Assembly: GCA_017632935.1 (NCBI GenBank)
Contig: JAGBQJ010000010.1
Coordinates: 62,001 to 126,000 of the forward strand
Origin: Bacteroidales bacterium
GTDB taxonomy: Bacteria > Bacteroidota > Bacteroidia > Bacteroidales > F082
Length of the DNA: 64,000 nt
Direction of reading: 5' to 3'
The notes under the pieces were generated by a model. That model had not been told where the DNA came from. It saw only the letters and a list, made by a program, of their open reading frames with translations, and did not search any database. The number at the start of each line of letters is the position of its first letter. Within the stretch, counting starts at the first letter, position 1. Below, in pieces: positions 43,777 to 52,945 of this stretch. The translations under genes and the position numbers were made by a program.

Positions 43777-45804
43777 ATGATGCGATTCCTTTATCCCAAT
43801 ATGCTTTGGGGCCTGTTCGCCCTGCTGATACCCATCCTCATCCACCTGTTCAACTTCAGGCGGCATAAGTTGGTGTATTTCAGCAACACCGCCGTGCTGC
43901 GGAGCATCCAACAGGAAAACGCCAAGACAAGGAAACTAAAATATCTCGTCACGTTGCTGTTGCGTTGCCTGTTCATCGCGGCCCTGGTACTGGCTTTTGC
44001 TTTTCCTTATCAGCCCGAAAAGCAGTTGAACGTAAATACGGCAGGTAGTCTCGTCGGAGTCTACATCGACAACTCGATGAGCATGAAGGGACAGTCGCAG
44101 CGCACCACCTTGATTGAGGACGCACGGCAGTCGGCACGCGACCTAGTGCACAAGCTCAACCCTTCCAACCGTTACCTGTTGATGACCAATAGCTTCGAGA
44201 TCCAGAACGAATACCCGATGAACCAGGAGGAGATGCTCGACCAGCTCGACCGCATGAACCCCGATGGCGCTCCCGTTGCTATGGGCGAGGTGATGGACCG
44301 CTTCGAGATGCTGGCCAAACAGCATGGCTTTACTACCTCGACGCTTTTCGTCTATTCCGATTTCCAAAGCAATACCTTCGACTTGTCGGCAGCCAAGGCC
44401 GACACCGCAATGCAAGTGGTGGTGGTGCCGATGTCACCCGAGTTCAAGACCAACCTTTACATCGATTCCGTGTGGCTGGCTTCGCCTGTGGTGCAGCCTG
44501 GCCTGACCAACGACCTCAATGTGCGCATCGTCAACCAGGGCGACAAGGAAGTGAAAGGCTTGCCCATCACCTTCACTATGAACGATGCGATGGCGGCATC
44601 CACGACGGTCGATTTGGAGAAAAACGGCATGCAGGAGGTCGTCATGCAGTTTGTGGTGGACGGCACCGGCGACCAACGCTGCAGCGTGTCGCTCAACGAC
44701 CATCCCATCATCTTTGATGATACTTATGACTTCGTCCTTGGCGTCAGGCCAAGCCTTAACGTGATAGAGTTGGGCAGTGAGCCTACCAGTTGTGCACTAC
44801 TCTTCGAGGATGACGAGCAATTCCGTTACACGTTTATGGAGCCTTCGCGCTTCGACCTCGCCCAACTTGCCAAGGCCCAGTTCATCATCGTCAACGAGAC
44901 CGCCAAACTCAACGAGACCTTGCAGCAGACGCTTCTGAATTGTGTCAATGATGGCACTGCCATGCTGGTGTTTCCATCTAAGGACGACCTGAAGGGCAAT
45001 GCTTTCTTGATGCATCAACTTGGCCTGTCGGTCATGGAATTGGACACCAACACCACAGTGGCCCAGGATTTGGCCCTACGGCATGAGTTCTTCAGTGATG
45101 TCATCCTCGACATGCCCCAGCATGCCGACCTGCCCAAGGTGAAGCAACACCTTCGTATGAGAAGCAACGGCATCCCCAACACCTTGCTCATCCTGCAGAA
45201 CGGCGACCCGATGCTGTTTTCCGAGACGGTGGGGCAGGGGCAGGCCTTCGTCATGGCCACCACCTTGGACCCGACCTGGAGCGACCTTGCCGACCACTCG
45301 CTCTTTGTCCCCATGATGGTGAAGATGGCGTTGCTGGGCGGTCAACTGAACAGACTTTCTTATACCATAGGTCAGGACAAAATGTTGGTCTTGAACGACA
45401 TGAGCCTTGAAGGTGACCATCGCTTCCTCTTTGCCAATGCCGACCGCAACTTCGAGCAGATGCCCGCCTCTGAGGTACGCAACGGCAAGGTCTATCTCTA
45501 CTTGAATGACAACCTGCCAGAGGCAGGCTTCTATGACCTGTTGGTCAACGACAGCATTAACCGTGTGACGGCCTGGAACGAGAGCCGTGTGGAGTCGCGC
45601 ATGGATTTCGTTGACCGTGACGAGGTAAGCAAGGCTTTTAGCAAGGCTGGTTTTGATGTGGCTGCCGTTTTGGACACTTCCGACTTTGCCACTGCTGACC
45701 TCGTGGAGGCCATGGCACATCAATCCTCGCAGTGGAAGTTATTCGCGCTGATCGCCTTAATCGCCTTGCTCGGTGAGATTCTGGTGCTGCGCTTTTGGAA
45801 GTAA
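43777..45804 (+). CDS. BatA-domain membrane protein with von Willebrand-A-like region
   Basis: 675 residues; ATG codons at 43777 and 43780 are both usable. The N-terminus is the BatA/aerotolerance-regulator domain (PF07584-like): FLYPNMLWGLFALLIPILIHLFNFRRHKLVYFSN, then a second membrane helix (YLVTLLLRCLFIAALVLAFAF). A von Willebrand-A-like fold follows (GVYIDNSMSMKG, LFVYSDFQSN), then beta-sandwich segments, and a C-terminal membrane helix (LFALIALIALLGEILVLRF). It should sit in the inner membrane with its bulk outside. The family is common in Bacteroidota near BatA/B operons, but its task is unknown; here it stands alone between a surface protein and parC. Confidence 0.85.
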   Translation: MMRFLYPNMLWGLFALLIPILIHLFNFRRHKLVYFSNTAVLRSIQQENAKTRKLKYLVTLLLRCLFIAALVLAFAFPYQPEKQLNVNTAGSLVGVYIDNSMSMKGQSQRTTLIEDARQSARDLVHKLNPSNRYLLMTNSFEIQNEYPMNQEEMLDQLDRMNPDGAPVAMGEVMDRFEMLAKQHGFTTSTLFVYSDFQSNTFDLSAAKADTAMQVVVVPMSPEFKTNLYIDSVWLASPVVQPGLTNDLNVRIVNQGDKEVKGLPITFTMNDAMAASTTVDLEKNGMQEVVMQFVVDGTGDQRCSVSLNDHPIIFDDTYDFVLGVRPSLNVIELGSEPTSCALLFEDDEQFRYTFMEPSRFDLAQLAKAQFIIVNETAKLNETLQQTLLNCVNDGTAMLVFPSKDDLKGNAFLMHQLGLSVMELDTNTTVAQDLALRHEFFSDVILDMPQHADLPKVKQHLRMRSNGIPNTLLILQNGDPMLFSETVGQGQAFVMATTLDPTWSDLADHSLFVPMMVKMALLGGQLNRLSYTIGQDKMLVLNDMSLEGDHRFLFANADRNFEQMPASEVRNGKVYLYLNDNLPEAGFYDLLVNDSINRVTAWNESRVESRMDFVDRDEVSKAFSKAGFDVAAVLDTSDFATADLVEAMAHQSSQWKLFALIALIALLGEILVLRFWK

Positions 45805-45811
45805 GAAATCC

Positions 45812-45845
45812 TCGTTCAAATTTTGCTGATTTGAACGATTTTTTT
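45812..45845 (+). terminator. Terminator after the BatA-domain gene
   Basis: Perfect 10-bp arms TCGTTCAAAT and ATTTGAACGA around a 7-base loop, followed by seven T residues. The stem is AT-rich, so it may be weak. It abuts the parC promoter. Confidence 0.7.
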
Positions 45846-45847
45846 CT

Positions 45848-45855
45848 TATTTTTG
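45848..45855 (+). promoter_or_regulatory. Bacteroidota -7 element for parC
   Basis: TATTTTTG followed by C, 19 bp before ATG 45875. The only candidate -33 (TTTG at 45822-45825, spacer 22) lies in the loop of the preceding terminator hairpin. Confidence 0.5.
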
Positions 45856-45874
45856 CAAGCAGGAGAAAAGCATA

Positions 45875-48625
45875 ATGGATATCGAAAACAAGACTGAAAA
45901 CGAACCCTTAGACGAGCAGCCCGTAGAAGAGACTTTTGAAGGCGTAGAAGACGCTCAGGCTCAGGAAGATGAATACCATGTGATACCGCTGAAAGGCATG
46001 TTCGAGAACTGGTTTCTCGACTATGCCTCGTATGTCATTTTGGAACGTGCCGTGCCCGCTATCGAAGATGGCTTGAAGCCTGTGCAACGTCGCATTCTGC
46101 ACTCGATGGACGAACTCGATGATGGTCGTTTCAACAAGGTGGCTAACATCGTGGGTAACACGATGAAATATCACCCGCATGGTGACGCCTCCATCGGTGA
46201 CGCCCTTGTGCAACTTGCCCAGAAAGACCTGCTCATCGACACCCAAGGTAACTTCGGCAACATCCTCACGGGCGATGATGCCGCTGCCCCGCGTTACATC
46301 GAGGCACGTCTCTCCAAGTTTGCCAAGGAGGTCGTCTTCAACCATAAGACTACTGACTGGACCCGCTCCTACGACAACCGTAATGCTGAGCCCGTTTCGC
46401 TGCCAGTGAAATTCCCACTGCTGCTGGCACAAGGCACCGAAGGCATCGCCGTAGGTCTGGCCTCCAAGTTCTTGCCGCACAACTTCAACGAACTTATTGA
46501 TGCTTCAATAGCCTATCTGCGTGATGAGCCTTTCACACTCTATCCCGACTTCCCGACAGGCGGCTTGATGGACGTGACCAATTACAACGACGGTCTGCGT
46601 GGCGGCAAGGTGCGCATCCGTGCCCGTATCAGTCAGCAGGACAAGAAGACACTGGTCATCAGTGAGATTCCTTACGGCACCACTACGGGAAGCCTTATCG
46701 AGAGCATCGTGAAGTGCAACGATAAGGGCAAGATCAAGATCAAGAAAATTGACGACAATACCGCAGAGCAGTGCGAAATCGTCATCTACCTCAATCCTGG
46801 CGTGTCGCCCGACCAGACCATTGACGCACTTTATGCCTTCACTGATTGCGAGGTGTCCATTTCGCCAAATGCCTGCGTCATCGTCAACCAGCATCCGGCC
46901 TTCATGGGTGTGAGCGAGATACTGAAACTCAGCACCGACCGCACCATGGAGCTCCTCAGCTGGGAACTTCGAATCCTCATCGAGGAACTCGAAAACAGCT
47001 GGCATTGGATTTCTTTGGAAAAGATTTTCTTCGAGAAGGGCATCTATAAAGAGTTGGAAAACAAGGACTACGAGACTTGGGATGACCAACTCACGGGCAT
47101 TGAACGCCGTTTTGACAAGTATCGCAAACTGCTGAAACGCGAGATTACGCGTGAGGATGTGGAGAAGCTCTGCGAGAAGCCTGTGCGTAAGATTTCCAAG
47201 TTCGACATCAAGAAAGCTGACGAGCAATTAGCTGATATTGAGAAGCGTATGGAAGAGGCGCACTACAACCTCGACCATATCGTGGACTATACTATCGACT
47301 ATTTCCAGCACATCAAGGAGAAATACGGCGAAGGCCGCGAGCGCAAGACCGAGATCCGCAACTTTGATAACATTTCCGCTGTGGCGGTGGCCGCCAACAA
47401 CGAGAAGCTGTACGTCAACAAGGATGAAGGCTTCGTCTGCACGGGCGAGGGCCTGAAGCGCGAGAAGAACAAGGAAGCCTACGAATATGTGTGCGACTGC
47501 TCCGATATGGACGACATCATTGTCTTCCACGAGGACGGCAAGTATTCGGTGGTCAAGTTGCAGCCGAAACTCTTTGTGGGTCAGAAGGTTATCCATGTGG
47601 ATGTGTTCCATAAGAACGATGACCGCACGACCTATAATGCCGTGTATCGCGACGGCAAGAACGGCGCGCCGCATTATGTGAAGCGTTTCGCCGTGATGGG
47701 CGTCACCCGCGACAAAGAGTACGACCTCACGCAAGGCAAGCCTGGCTCGAAGGTGCGCTATTTCTCATCAAATCCCAACGGCGAGGCCGAGATTATCAAG
47801 GTGACGCTGGTGCTGTTCAACAAAAAGCAGAAGACCGTGGACTACGACTTCGCCGGCTTGGCTGTGAAAGGCCGTGGCGTGCGCGGTAATCTGCTCACCA
47901 AATATGATGTCAAAGAGATCAAGAAGAGTGGGGAAGGCGTGTCCACCCTCAACGCGCGCGACATCTGGTTTGACGATACGGTGCGCCGCTTGAATGCCGA
48001 CAAGCGTGGACAATACCTTGGTGCATTCGAGGGTGAGGACAAAATCCTGCAGATCTTCAGCAACGGCGAGTTCAAGATTTCGGGCTTCGACCTCAATACC
48101 CACTTTGATGATGACATGGTGGAAATCCGCAAGTTCGATCCCGATGAGATCTTCTCCGTCATCTACATCGAAGGCGAGACGCAGAAGCACTACCTGAAGC
48201 GGTTCTGCATTGAGGCTGAGACCAAACTGAACACGCGTGCCTCCTTCATCGGCGAACATCCCGAGGCGAAATATCTGGATATGAGCACTGACGACATGCC
48301 GCGCCTGAAACTGAGCTACAAGGTCAGCGATGCGGGCAACAGCTTCCCGGATGACGAACTCAACGTGGAAGAGTTTATTGGTATCAAGAGCTACAAGGCC
48401 AAGGGTAAGCGCCTGTCGACGCGTGAGATTGACACCTGGGAGTTCCTTGAGCCTTTCCAGACGGAGCCTGCGGAAGAGACTCCTGATGGTACAAATGAAG
48501 TTGAGGTAGCTTCTGAAGAACAGGAAGTTACGGAAAAGATCAACATCAACCCCGCCGATGTGCCGTTGGAGATCGTGGAACCTAAGGGCGATGGCGTGCA
48601 GATGGATTTATTTGATGAGTTATGA
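45875..48625 (+). CDS. parC: DNA topoisomerase IV subunit A
   Basis: 916 residues. After an acidic N-terminal extension (about 35 residues) comes the type IIA core: NWFLDYASYVILERAVPAIEDGLKPVQRR, KYHPHGDASIGDALVQLAQKD, GNFGNILTGDDAAAPRYIEARLSK with catalytic Y141, and KFPLLLAQGTEGIAVGL. A coiled-coil tower lies near 440-490, then a C-terminal beta-pinwheel region and an acidic tail. With ParE it decatenates daughter chromosomes. The wording of the core matches Bacteroidota ParC rather than GyrA. In the quinolone pocket the usual Ser is A105 and the acidic residue is D109. The stop overlaps the next gene's start. Confidence 0.95.
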   Translation: MDIENKTENEPLDEQPVEETFEGVEDAQAQEDEYHVIPLKGMFENWFLDYASYVILERAVPAIEDGLKPVQRRILHSMDELDDGRFNKVANIVGNTMKYHPHGDASIGDALVQLAQKDLLIDTQGNFGNILTGDDAAAPRYIEARLSKFAKEVVFNHKTTDWTRSYDNRNAEPVSLPVKFPLLLAQGTEGIAVGLASKFLPHNFNELIDASIAYLRDEPFTLYPDFPTGGLMDVTNYNDGLRGGKVRIRARISQQDKKTLVISEIPYGTTTGSLIESIVKCNDKGKIKIKKIDDNTAEQCEIVIYLNPGVSPDQTIDALYAFTDCEVSISPNACVIVNQHPAFMGVSEILKLSTDRTMELLSWELRILIEELENSWHWISLEKIFFEKGIYKELENKDYETWDDQLTGIERRFDKYRKLLKREITREDVEKLCEKPVRKISKFDIKKADEQLADIEKRMEEAHYNLDHIVDYTIDYFQHIKEKYGEGRERKTEIRNFDNISAVAVAANNEKLYVNKDEGFVCTGEGLKREKNKEAYEYVCDCSDMDDIIVFHEDGKYSVVKLQPKLFVGQKVIHVDVFHKNDDRTTYNAVYRDGKNGAPHYVKRFAVMGVTRDKEYDLTQGKPGSKVRYFSSNPNGEAEIIKVTLVLFNKKQKTVDYDFAGLAVKGRGVRGNLLTKYDVKEIKKSGEGVSTLNARDIWFDDTVRRLNADKRGQYLGAFEGEDKILQIFSNGEFKISGFDLNTHFDDDMVEIRKFDPDEIFSVIYIEGETQKHYLKRFCIEAETKLNTRASFIGEHPEAKYLDMSTDDMPRLKLSYKVSDAGNSFPDDELNVEEFIGIKSYKAKGKRLSTREIDTWEFLEPFQTEPAEETPDGTNEVEVASEEQEVTEKININPADVPLEIVEPKGDGVQMDLFDEL

Positions 48626-49413
48626 TGAGAAACAGAGCGATAATACTAATAGGAAGCTTGTTGACACTGCTGCTTTTTGGGTGCAACACTGAAATGAAAC
48701 TAGCTAAACAATACATGGCTGAGCGTCCCCATATCGATGCTGCCGTGTATTTCCCCGAAAAAGCGGATGTGAAGGTGGAGTACAACACCGAACTCGACAA
48801 GAAGACAGAAGTGCTGAACGGCTTCAACCAGGATTTGTTCCTCGATGTGATGTACAACGCCTACGCCCAAGCCATGGGTGACTATGGCGTCAACGTCTAT
48901 GTGCCCGAAGACATCGACTCAATACTTGTGGATTCCACGCATTGGTTGGTGATGCTCTCGCGGACGGAGATCTCGGGGCGCATCACGGAGTATGAGGATT
49001 ATCTTTTCAGCGACACGGACGAATTCAGCTACAAGCATCCCTTGAATACCGTCAACGTGGCCTCGTGGTTTGAGGTCAACGACGGCGAGTGGAAACCTGT
49101 GCTGTATTGCGAGCACAACCTTATGGACGGCTTTGACTCCAAGACGGATTATTCTTTCTGGACGCAGAATCTAGACTATACTTACACCATCGACACACTG
49201 AAACTTGCGGATGTCTATAACTACGCTGTGTATTTGGGCAAGCTTTATGCGGGTTACACCTACGACTACATGATGAACAGCTATGTAGGCAAAGAAATGG
49301 AGCGACAGAATCTTGATTATTGGAATCAATATTTGTTGCGCTACGACCCTTACAAGAAGCAGCTACGCTATACCGTTGAAGATGATTGCTTTATAGAAAT
49401 CCAAGAGGATTAA
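48622..49413 (+). CDS. Predicted lipoprotein of unknown function
   Basis: 263 residues (ATG 48622 or 48625). The start overlaps the parC stop as ATGATGA, so it is translationally coupled to parC. The signal peptide ends with lipobox LLLFGC (Cys near 21). The mature part has many Tyr, Asp and Trp residues and mixed alpha/beta prediction; TEMKLAKQYMAERPHIDAAVYFPEK near the N-terminus and YAGYTYDYMMNSYVGKEM near the C-terminus are its most distinctive stretches. I do not recognise a domain. It converges with cdaA and shares 4 bases with its stop. Confidence 0.82.
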   Translation: MMRNRAIILIGSLLTLLLFGCNTEMKLAKQYMAERPHIDAAVYFPEKADVKVEYNTELDKKTEVLNGFNQDLFLDVMYNAYAQAMGDYGVNVYVPEDIDSILVDSTHWLVMLSRTEISGRITEYEDYLFSDTDEFSYKHPLNTVNVASWFEVNDGEWKPVLYCEHNLMDGFDSKTDYSFWTQNLDYTYTIDTLKLADVYNYAVYLGKLYAGYTYDYMMNSYVGKEMERQNLDYWNQYLLRYDPYKKQLRYTVEDDCFIEIQED

Positions 49414-50183
49414 ACGTTCAATTCCTTTTCAATCATTTCTTTCAGTTCCGAAGCTTTGACCGTGCGGATGTCGCCACCCGTCACCATGCTGATGGTGCCC
49501 GTTTCTTCCGAGACGACCAAAGCGATGCAGTCGTTGACCTCGGTCACGCCGATGGCGGCGCGGTGACGCAGGCCATAGTGTCCAGGAATGTTGGTCTTGT
49601 TCGACACGGGAAGGATGCAACGTGCCGATGTGATGCGGTTGTGACGGATGACCATGGCACCGTCGTGCAAGGGGCTGTTCTTGAAGAATATGTTCTCAAT
49701 CAGCGAGTTGCTGATGTCGGCATTGACCACTACGCCTGTGGAGACGATGTCGTCCAGGTTGTTCTTTCGCGTCAGCAGAATGAGAGCGCCTTGCTTGATG
49801 TCTGACATGTTGAGGCAAGCCTTGACAACAGCATCGATGTCCAGATCCACGTTGCTTCTGACTCTCAAGAATTTGAATCTTCGGGTGAGTTTGCCTTCTT
49901 GGGCTTGTGCGCCGATGGTGAACAGGAAGCGACGTATCTCGGGCTGGAAAATGATGATGAGCGCGATAAAACCCACGCTGACAAAGGCGCCAAGGATGGC
50001 GGTCAACATTTCCATCTGCAAGGCCTTGACCAGCTGCCAAAGGAGAAAGATAGCCACAATGCCGATGCCGATGCTCATGGCGGAGGTGCCCTTCAGCAAA
50101 CGGAAAAGCCCGAAGAACAAAGCCGCCACCAAGATGATGTCGATGATATCGAAGACGCGGACTTGTATGAATAGGTCAATCAT
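49410..50183 (-). CDS. cdaA: Diadenylate cyclase CdaA
   Basis: 257 residues. Three N-terminal membrane helices (about 12-30, 36-54, 58-80) are followed by a DisA_N catalytic domain that condenses two ATP into c-di-AMP. The signature motifs are intact: DGA at 174-176 (PLHDGAMVI) and RHR at 206-208 (GLRHRAAIG), plus SEETGTIS. c-di-AMP controls potassium and osmotic balance and cell-wall homeostasis. The order folP then cdaA with a 21-bp gap is common in Bacteroidota, and they are probably one transcript. Confidence 0.97.
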   Translation of the reverse strand: MIDLFIQVRVFDIIDIILVAALFFGLFRLLKGTSAMSIGIGIVAIFLLWQLVKALQMEMLTAILGAFVSVGFIALIIIFQPEIRRFLFTIGAQAQEGKLTRRFKFLRVRSNVDLDIDAVVKACLNMSDIKQGALILLTRKNNLDDIVSTGVVVNADISNSLIENIFFKNSPLHDGAMVIRHNRITSARCILPVSNKTNIPGHYGLRHRAAIGVTEVNDCIALVVSEETGTISMVTGGDIRTVKASELKEMIEKELNV

Positions 50184-50204
50184 ATTCTGAATTTTGCGGC
50201 AAAG

Positions 50205-51050
50205 TTACAAGGTTTTTTCGAAACTCTGGCGAAAAGCCCCGACCAATTCGATGGCTTCGCGTGCATTTTTCACATCGTGGACGCGCAGGATGTCGGCGCC
50301 GTTGAGCAGGGCGATGGTGTTCAGTACCGTTGTGCCGTTTTCGGCAGTGTCAGGCGTGGTGTGCAATACCTTATTAATTAATGACTTCCTCGAGATGCCG
50401 ATGAGGATAGGTAAATTGTTGTAACGGTACCGATTCAAGTCACTGAGCAACTGATAGTTAGCTTCAAGGCTCTTGCCGAAGCCTATGCCTGGGTCGAGGA
50501 TGATTTGCTGCTCGCCATAGGCTTCCAAGACTTCGCATTGCAGCTTGAAGAAGTCCATCACGGTTTGGTGGATGTCGCCACTGAGGGCATATTGGTGTAT
50601 GGTCTCGGGTGTGCCTATGCAGTGCATCATCACGTAAGGGATATGGTTTTGGCCGATATAGGGTAGCATCTCTTCATCAAAAAGCCCGCCCGAGATGTCG
50701 TTAATGAGGTCGGCACCTTCATTCATGCAGGCTTCGGCCACTTTTTTGCGGAAGGTGTCGATGGAAATCAGAGCCTCTGGAAAAGCTTTCTTGATGGCTT
50801 TCAGAATGGGGATAACGCGTTCCATCTCCTCGCTTTCGGTGGCGATGGCGTTGTTGGGTCTTGTGGAGCAGCCCCCGATGTCGATGAAGTCGGCACCATC
50901 GGAGAGCATCAGCTCGCAGTGTTGCAGTGCCTTGTCCATCTGGTTGTAACGGCCGCCATCGGAGAATGAGTCGGGCGTCACGTTGAGGATGCCCATGACG
51001 GCGGGGCGGTCGAAAATGAGGGTATTATTGCCCAAATTGAGTTGCAGCAT
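50205..51050 (-). CDS. folP: Dihydropteroate synthase
   Basis: 281 residues from ATG 51050; the open frame extends far upstream, but the family begins just before VMGILNVTPDSFSDGGRYN. It joins p-aminobenzoate to the pterin pyrophosphate in folate synthesis and is the sulfonamide target. Further hallmarks: GADFIDIGGCSTRP, ISIDTFRKKVAEAC, LINDISGG, YVMMHCIG, IILDPGIGFGKS and IGISRKSLI. Length is normal. It diverges from the DUF1599 gene and is followed by cdaA. Confidence 0.97.
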   Translation of the reverse strand: MLQLNLGNNTLIFDRPAVMGILNVTPDSFSDGGRYNQMDKALQHCELMLSDGADFIDIGGCSTRPNNAIATESEEMERVIPILKAIKKAFPEALISIDTFRKKVAEACMNEGADLINDISGGLFDEEMLPYIGQNHIPYVMMHCIGTPETIHQYALSGDIHQTVMDFFKLQCEVLEAYGEQQIILDPGIGFGKSLEANYQLLSDLNRYRYNNLPILIGISRKSLINKVLHTTPDTAENGTTVLNTIALLNGADILRVHDVKNAREAIELVGAFRQSFEKTL

Positions 51051-51062
51051 TGAAAAAAGTTT

Positions 51063-51070
51063 TATTTTTG
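51063..51070 (+). promoter_or_regulatory. Bacteroidota -7 element for the DUF1599 operon
   Basis: TATTTTTG followed by C, 16 bp before ATG 51087; a TTG at 51042-51044 (18 bp upstream) may be the -33 box and lies within the first codons of folP on the other strand. Confidence 0.5.
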
Positions 51071-51086
51071 CAAAAATACATTTTTC

Positions 51087-51629
51087 ATGCAAACCAAAGA
51101 TACAAAAGCCCAATTTAACGCTGTTTTGGCGCAATGCCGCAAACTCTTTGTCGACAAGATGAAGGACTATGGCCCGGCTTGGCGCATCCTGCGTACGCCT
51201 TCCATTACCGACCAGATTTTTATCAAAGTAAAGAGAATCAGGACGTTGCAGACAACTGCCGAACAACTTGTAGACGAAGGCATTGAGCCTGAGTTTATCG
51301 GTATCGTCAACTATGCGGCCATGGGTATCATTCAGCTGCAACTTGGTGTGGTCGATCAGCCAGATCTGACTGCGGAAGAGGCCACGGCCTTGTACGACAA
51401 GGTCACCCACGAAGCCTACGAGCTGATGACGCGCAAAAACCACGACTACGACGAGGCTTGGCGCGACATGCGCGTGAGTTCCATCACCGACCTCATCATG
51501 AGCAAGGTGCTGCGTACCAAGAGCATCGAAGACCACAATGGCAAAACCCTTGTCTCTGAGGGACTTGACGCCAACTATTACGATATGATTAACTACGCGG
51601 TGTTTGCGCTCATCTTGCTGGGCGAGTAA
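51087..51629 (+). CDS. DUF1599 protein (nucleotide-modification-associated domain type)
   Basis: 180 residues, two similar halves: KMKDYGPAWRILRTPSITDQIFIKVKRIRTLQ (about 24-55) and KNHDYDEAWRDMRVSSITDLIMSKVLRTKSIED (about 115-147). Each half has a DYxxAWR...SITDxIxxKxxR motif followed by a helix with NYAxxGII or NYAVFALI. This matches the duplicated DUF1599 domain. The family is linked by others to nucleotide modification, but its reaction is not established. It stands divergent from folP and upstream of the DoxX gene, a conserved neighbourhood in Bacteroidales. Confidence 0.88.
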   Translation: MQTKDTKAQFNAVLAQCRKLFVDKMKDYGPAWRILRTPSITDQIFIKVKRIRTLQTTAEQLVDEGIEPEFIGIVNYAAMGIIQLQLGVVDQPDLTAEEATALYDKVTHEAYELMTRKNHDYDEAWRDMRVSSITDLIMSKVLRTKSIEDHNGKTLVSEGLDANYYDMINYAVFALILLGE

Positions 51630-51652
51630 ACGCCAAACTCAAATACACTACA

Positions 51653-52900
51653 ATGAAACGAAAAGCTATTCTGCCCTGGATCAGCATCGCTTTGGCTCTG
51701 GCCTCGGCGGTGGGCATCTATTTCCTGCCCGAGTACCATCTCTGGTTTCTGGCCGTCTTGCTGCTTAACCTGCTGGCGGCCTTTGTCTTCGGCAAAAAAT
51801 ACAGCAATGCCGCCCTGACCGTCTGCCGTCTGTTGGTGGGCGCCTTGTTCATCTTCAGCAGCTTCACCAAAGGCGTCGACCCGCTGGGCACGAAATACAA
51901 GATGCTGGATTATCTTTCCGTCTACGGCATGACTTGGCTCAATGACTATACCTTGGTACTGGCCATTGGCATGATATTGGCGGAGTTTTTAGTTGGCATT
52001 TGTTTGATTACTAAGGTCTTGCCGCGATTGGCGGTGCTTGGCGCGACCTTGTTGATGCTGTTTTTCACCATCACCACCTTGTTCGATGCTTTGTACGACC
52101 TGGTGCCCGACTGCGGCTGTTTCGGCACGGCCATCAAGATGAGCAACTGGCAGACCTTCTACAAGAATCTCGTCATCGATGCGGTGCTTGTTCCGTTGAT
52201 TATCAACAACAAGCAACTTAAGAATAGGCTTGGCTTTGTGGTGCAGTTCCTTATTGGATGCTTCTTTGCGGGCGCGTTTTTGGGCTTCGAGATTTACAAC
52301 TACCGTCACCTGCCCGTTATCGATTTCATGAACTGGAAGGTGGGCAAGCAGATGAATGCCGAGCCTACCGAAGAGACGCGCATCTATCTGATTTACAGAA
52401 ATAAAGCCACGGGCGAGACGCAGGAATTCATTTCGCCCAACTATCCCTGGAACGACTCAGTGTGGATGTCTCAATGGGAGTTTGTCGACCAGCAGACGGA
52501 GGGCGGTGCCAACTTCCTCGGCTTCTCAGCTTTGGACGAAGAGGGCAACGATGTCACTGAATCGATTCTCACCACGGATAACCTGCTGATGTTCACCTCA
52601 CACGATTTGACCAAGGTGACCGAAGAGGAATGGGAGAAAGCCAAAGTAATTACAGAAACTGCTGAAAAACAAGGTTGTACCGTGATTTGGACGGTCGCCG
52701 ACGAGCCAGAATATGTTGAACAGCTGCGGCAGAAATACGGTTTCCTGTACGAAGTGTATTACGCTGATGAACTGGAAATCAAGCCGATCGTGCGCTCCAA
52801 CCCTGGGCTTATATGGTTGGATAACGGCTTAGTGAAGGACAAATGGAGTGCGGTGGACTTCCCGCAAGGGGAGAAATTGGAACAATTGTTTGTTGAATAA
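51653..52900 (+). CDS. DoxX/MauE-like membrane protein with extracytoplasmic C-terminal domain
   Basis: 415 residues with about seven to eight hydrophobic segments in the first 230 residues. The DoxX-like core includes RLLVGALFIFSSFTKGVDPLGT, a glutamate-bearing helix (GMILAEFLVGICLI), and the DCGCFGTAIKMSNWQTFYKNLV loop with a CGC pair as in MauE/vitamin K reductase-like proteins, which suggests a thiol or quinone redox role. The C-terminal about 180 residues are soluble, with a late WTVADEPEYVEQLRQKYGF stretch suggesting a thioredoxin-like fold (inference). It follows DUF1599 by 23 bp. A repeat begins right after its stop. Confidence 0.85.
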   Translation: MKRKAILPWISIALALASAVGIYFLPEYHLWFLAVLLLNLLAAFVFGKKYSNAALTVCRLLVGALFIFSSFTKGVDPLGTKYKMLDYLSVYGMTWLNDYTLVLAIGMILAEFLVGICLITKVLPRLAVLGATLLMLFFTITTLFDALYDLVPDCGCFGTAIKMSNWQTFYKNLVIDAVLVPLIINNKQLKNRLGFVVQFLIGCFFAGAFLGFEIYNYRHLPVIDFMNWKVGKQMNAEPTEETRIYLIYRNKATGETQEFISPNYPWNDSVWMSQWEFVDQQTEGGANFLGFSALDEEGNDVTESILTTDNLLMFTSHDLTKVTEEEWEKAKVITETAEKQGCTVIWTVADEPEYVEQLRQKYGFLYEVYYADELEIKPIVRSNPGLIWLDNGLVKDKWSAVDFPQGEKLEQLFVE

Positions 52901-52940
52901 CGGCGTAGCCGTCATTGCGAGGAGGAACGACGAAGCAATC
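52901..52940. repeat. CATTGCGAGG...GCAATC palindromic repeat
   Basis: Starting the base after the DoxX stop codon, CGGCGTAGCCG is followed by TCATTGCGAGGAGGAACGAC and GAAGCAATC. The outer ATTGC/GCAAT arms form an inverted repeat. The CATTGCGAGGA...CGAAGCAATC pattern is a dispersed palindromic element type that I recall from many bacterial genomes. It ends 5 bp before the permease ATG, so it occupies the whole intergenic space. Confidence 0.7.
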
Positions 52941-52945
52941 TTGTT

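Noticed and set aside
51051-51536. A 162-codon N-terminal extension of folP
   Set aside because: It runs antisense through the DUF1599 gene, and the DHPS family starts at 51050.
52901-52940. Palindrome considered as a terminator for the DoxX gene
   Set aside because: No T-run follows and the permease start is 5 bp away; the sequence fits a dispersed repeat better.
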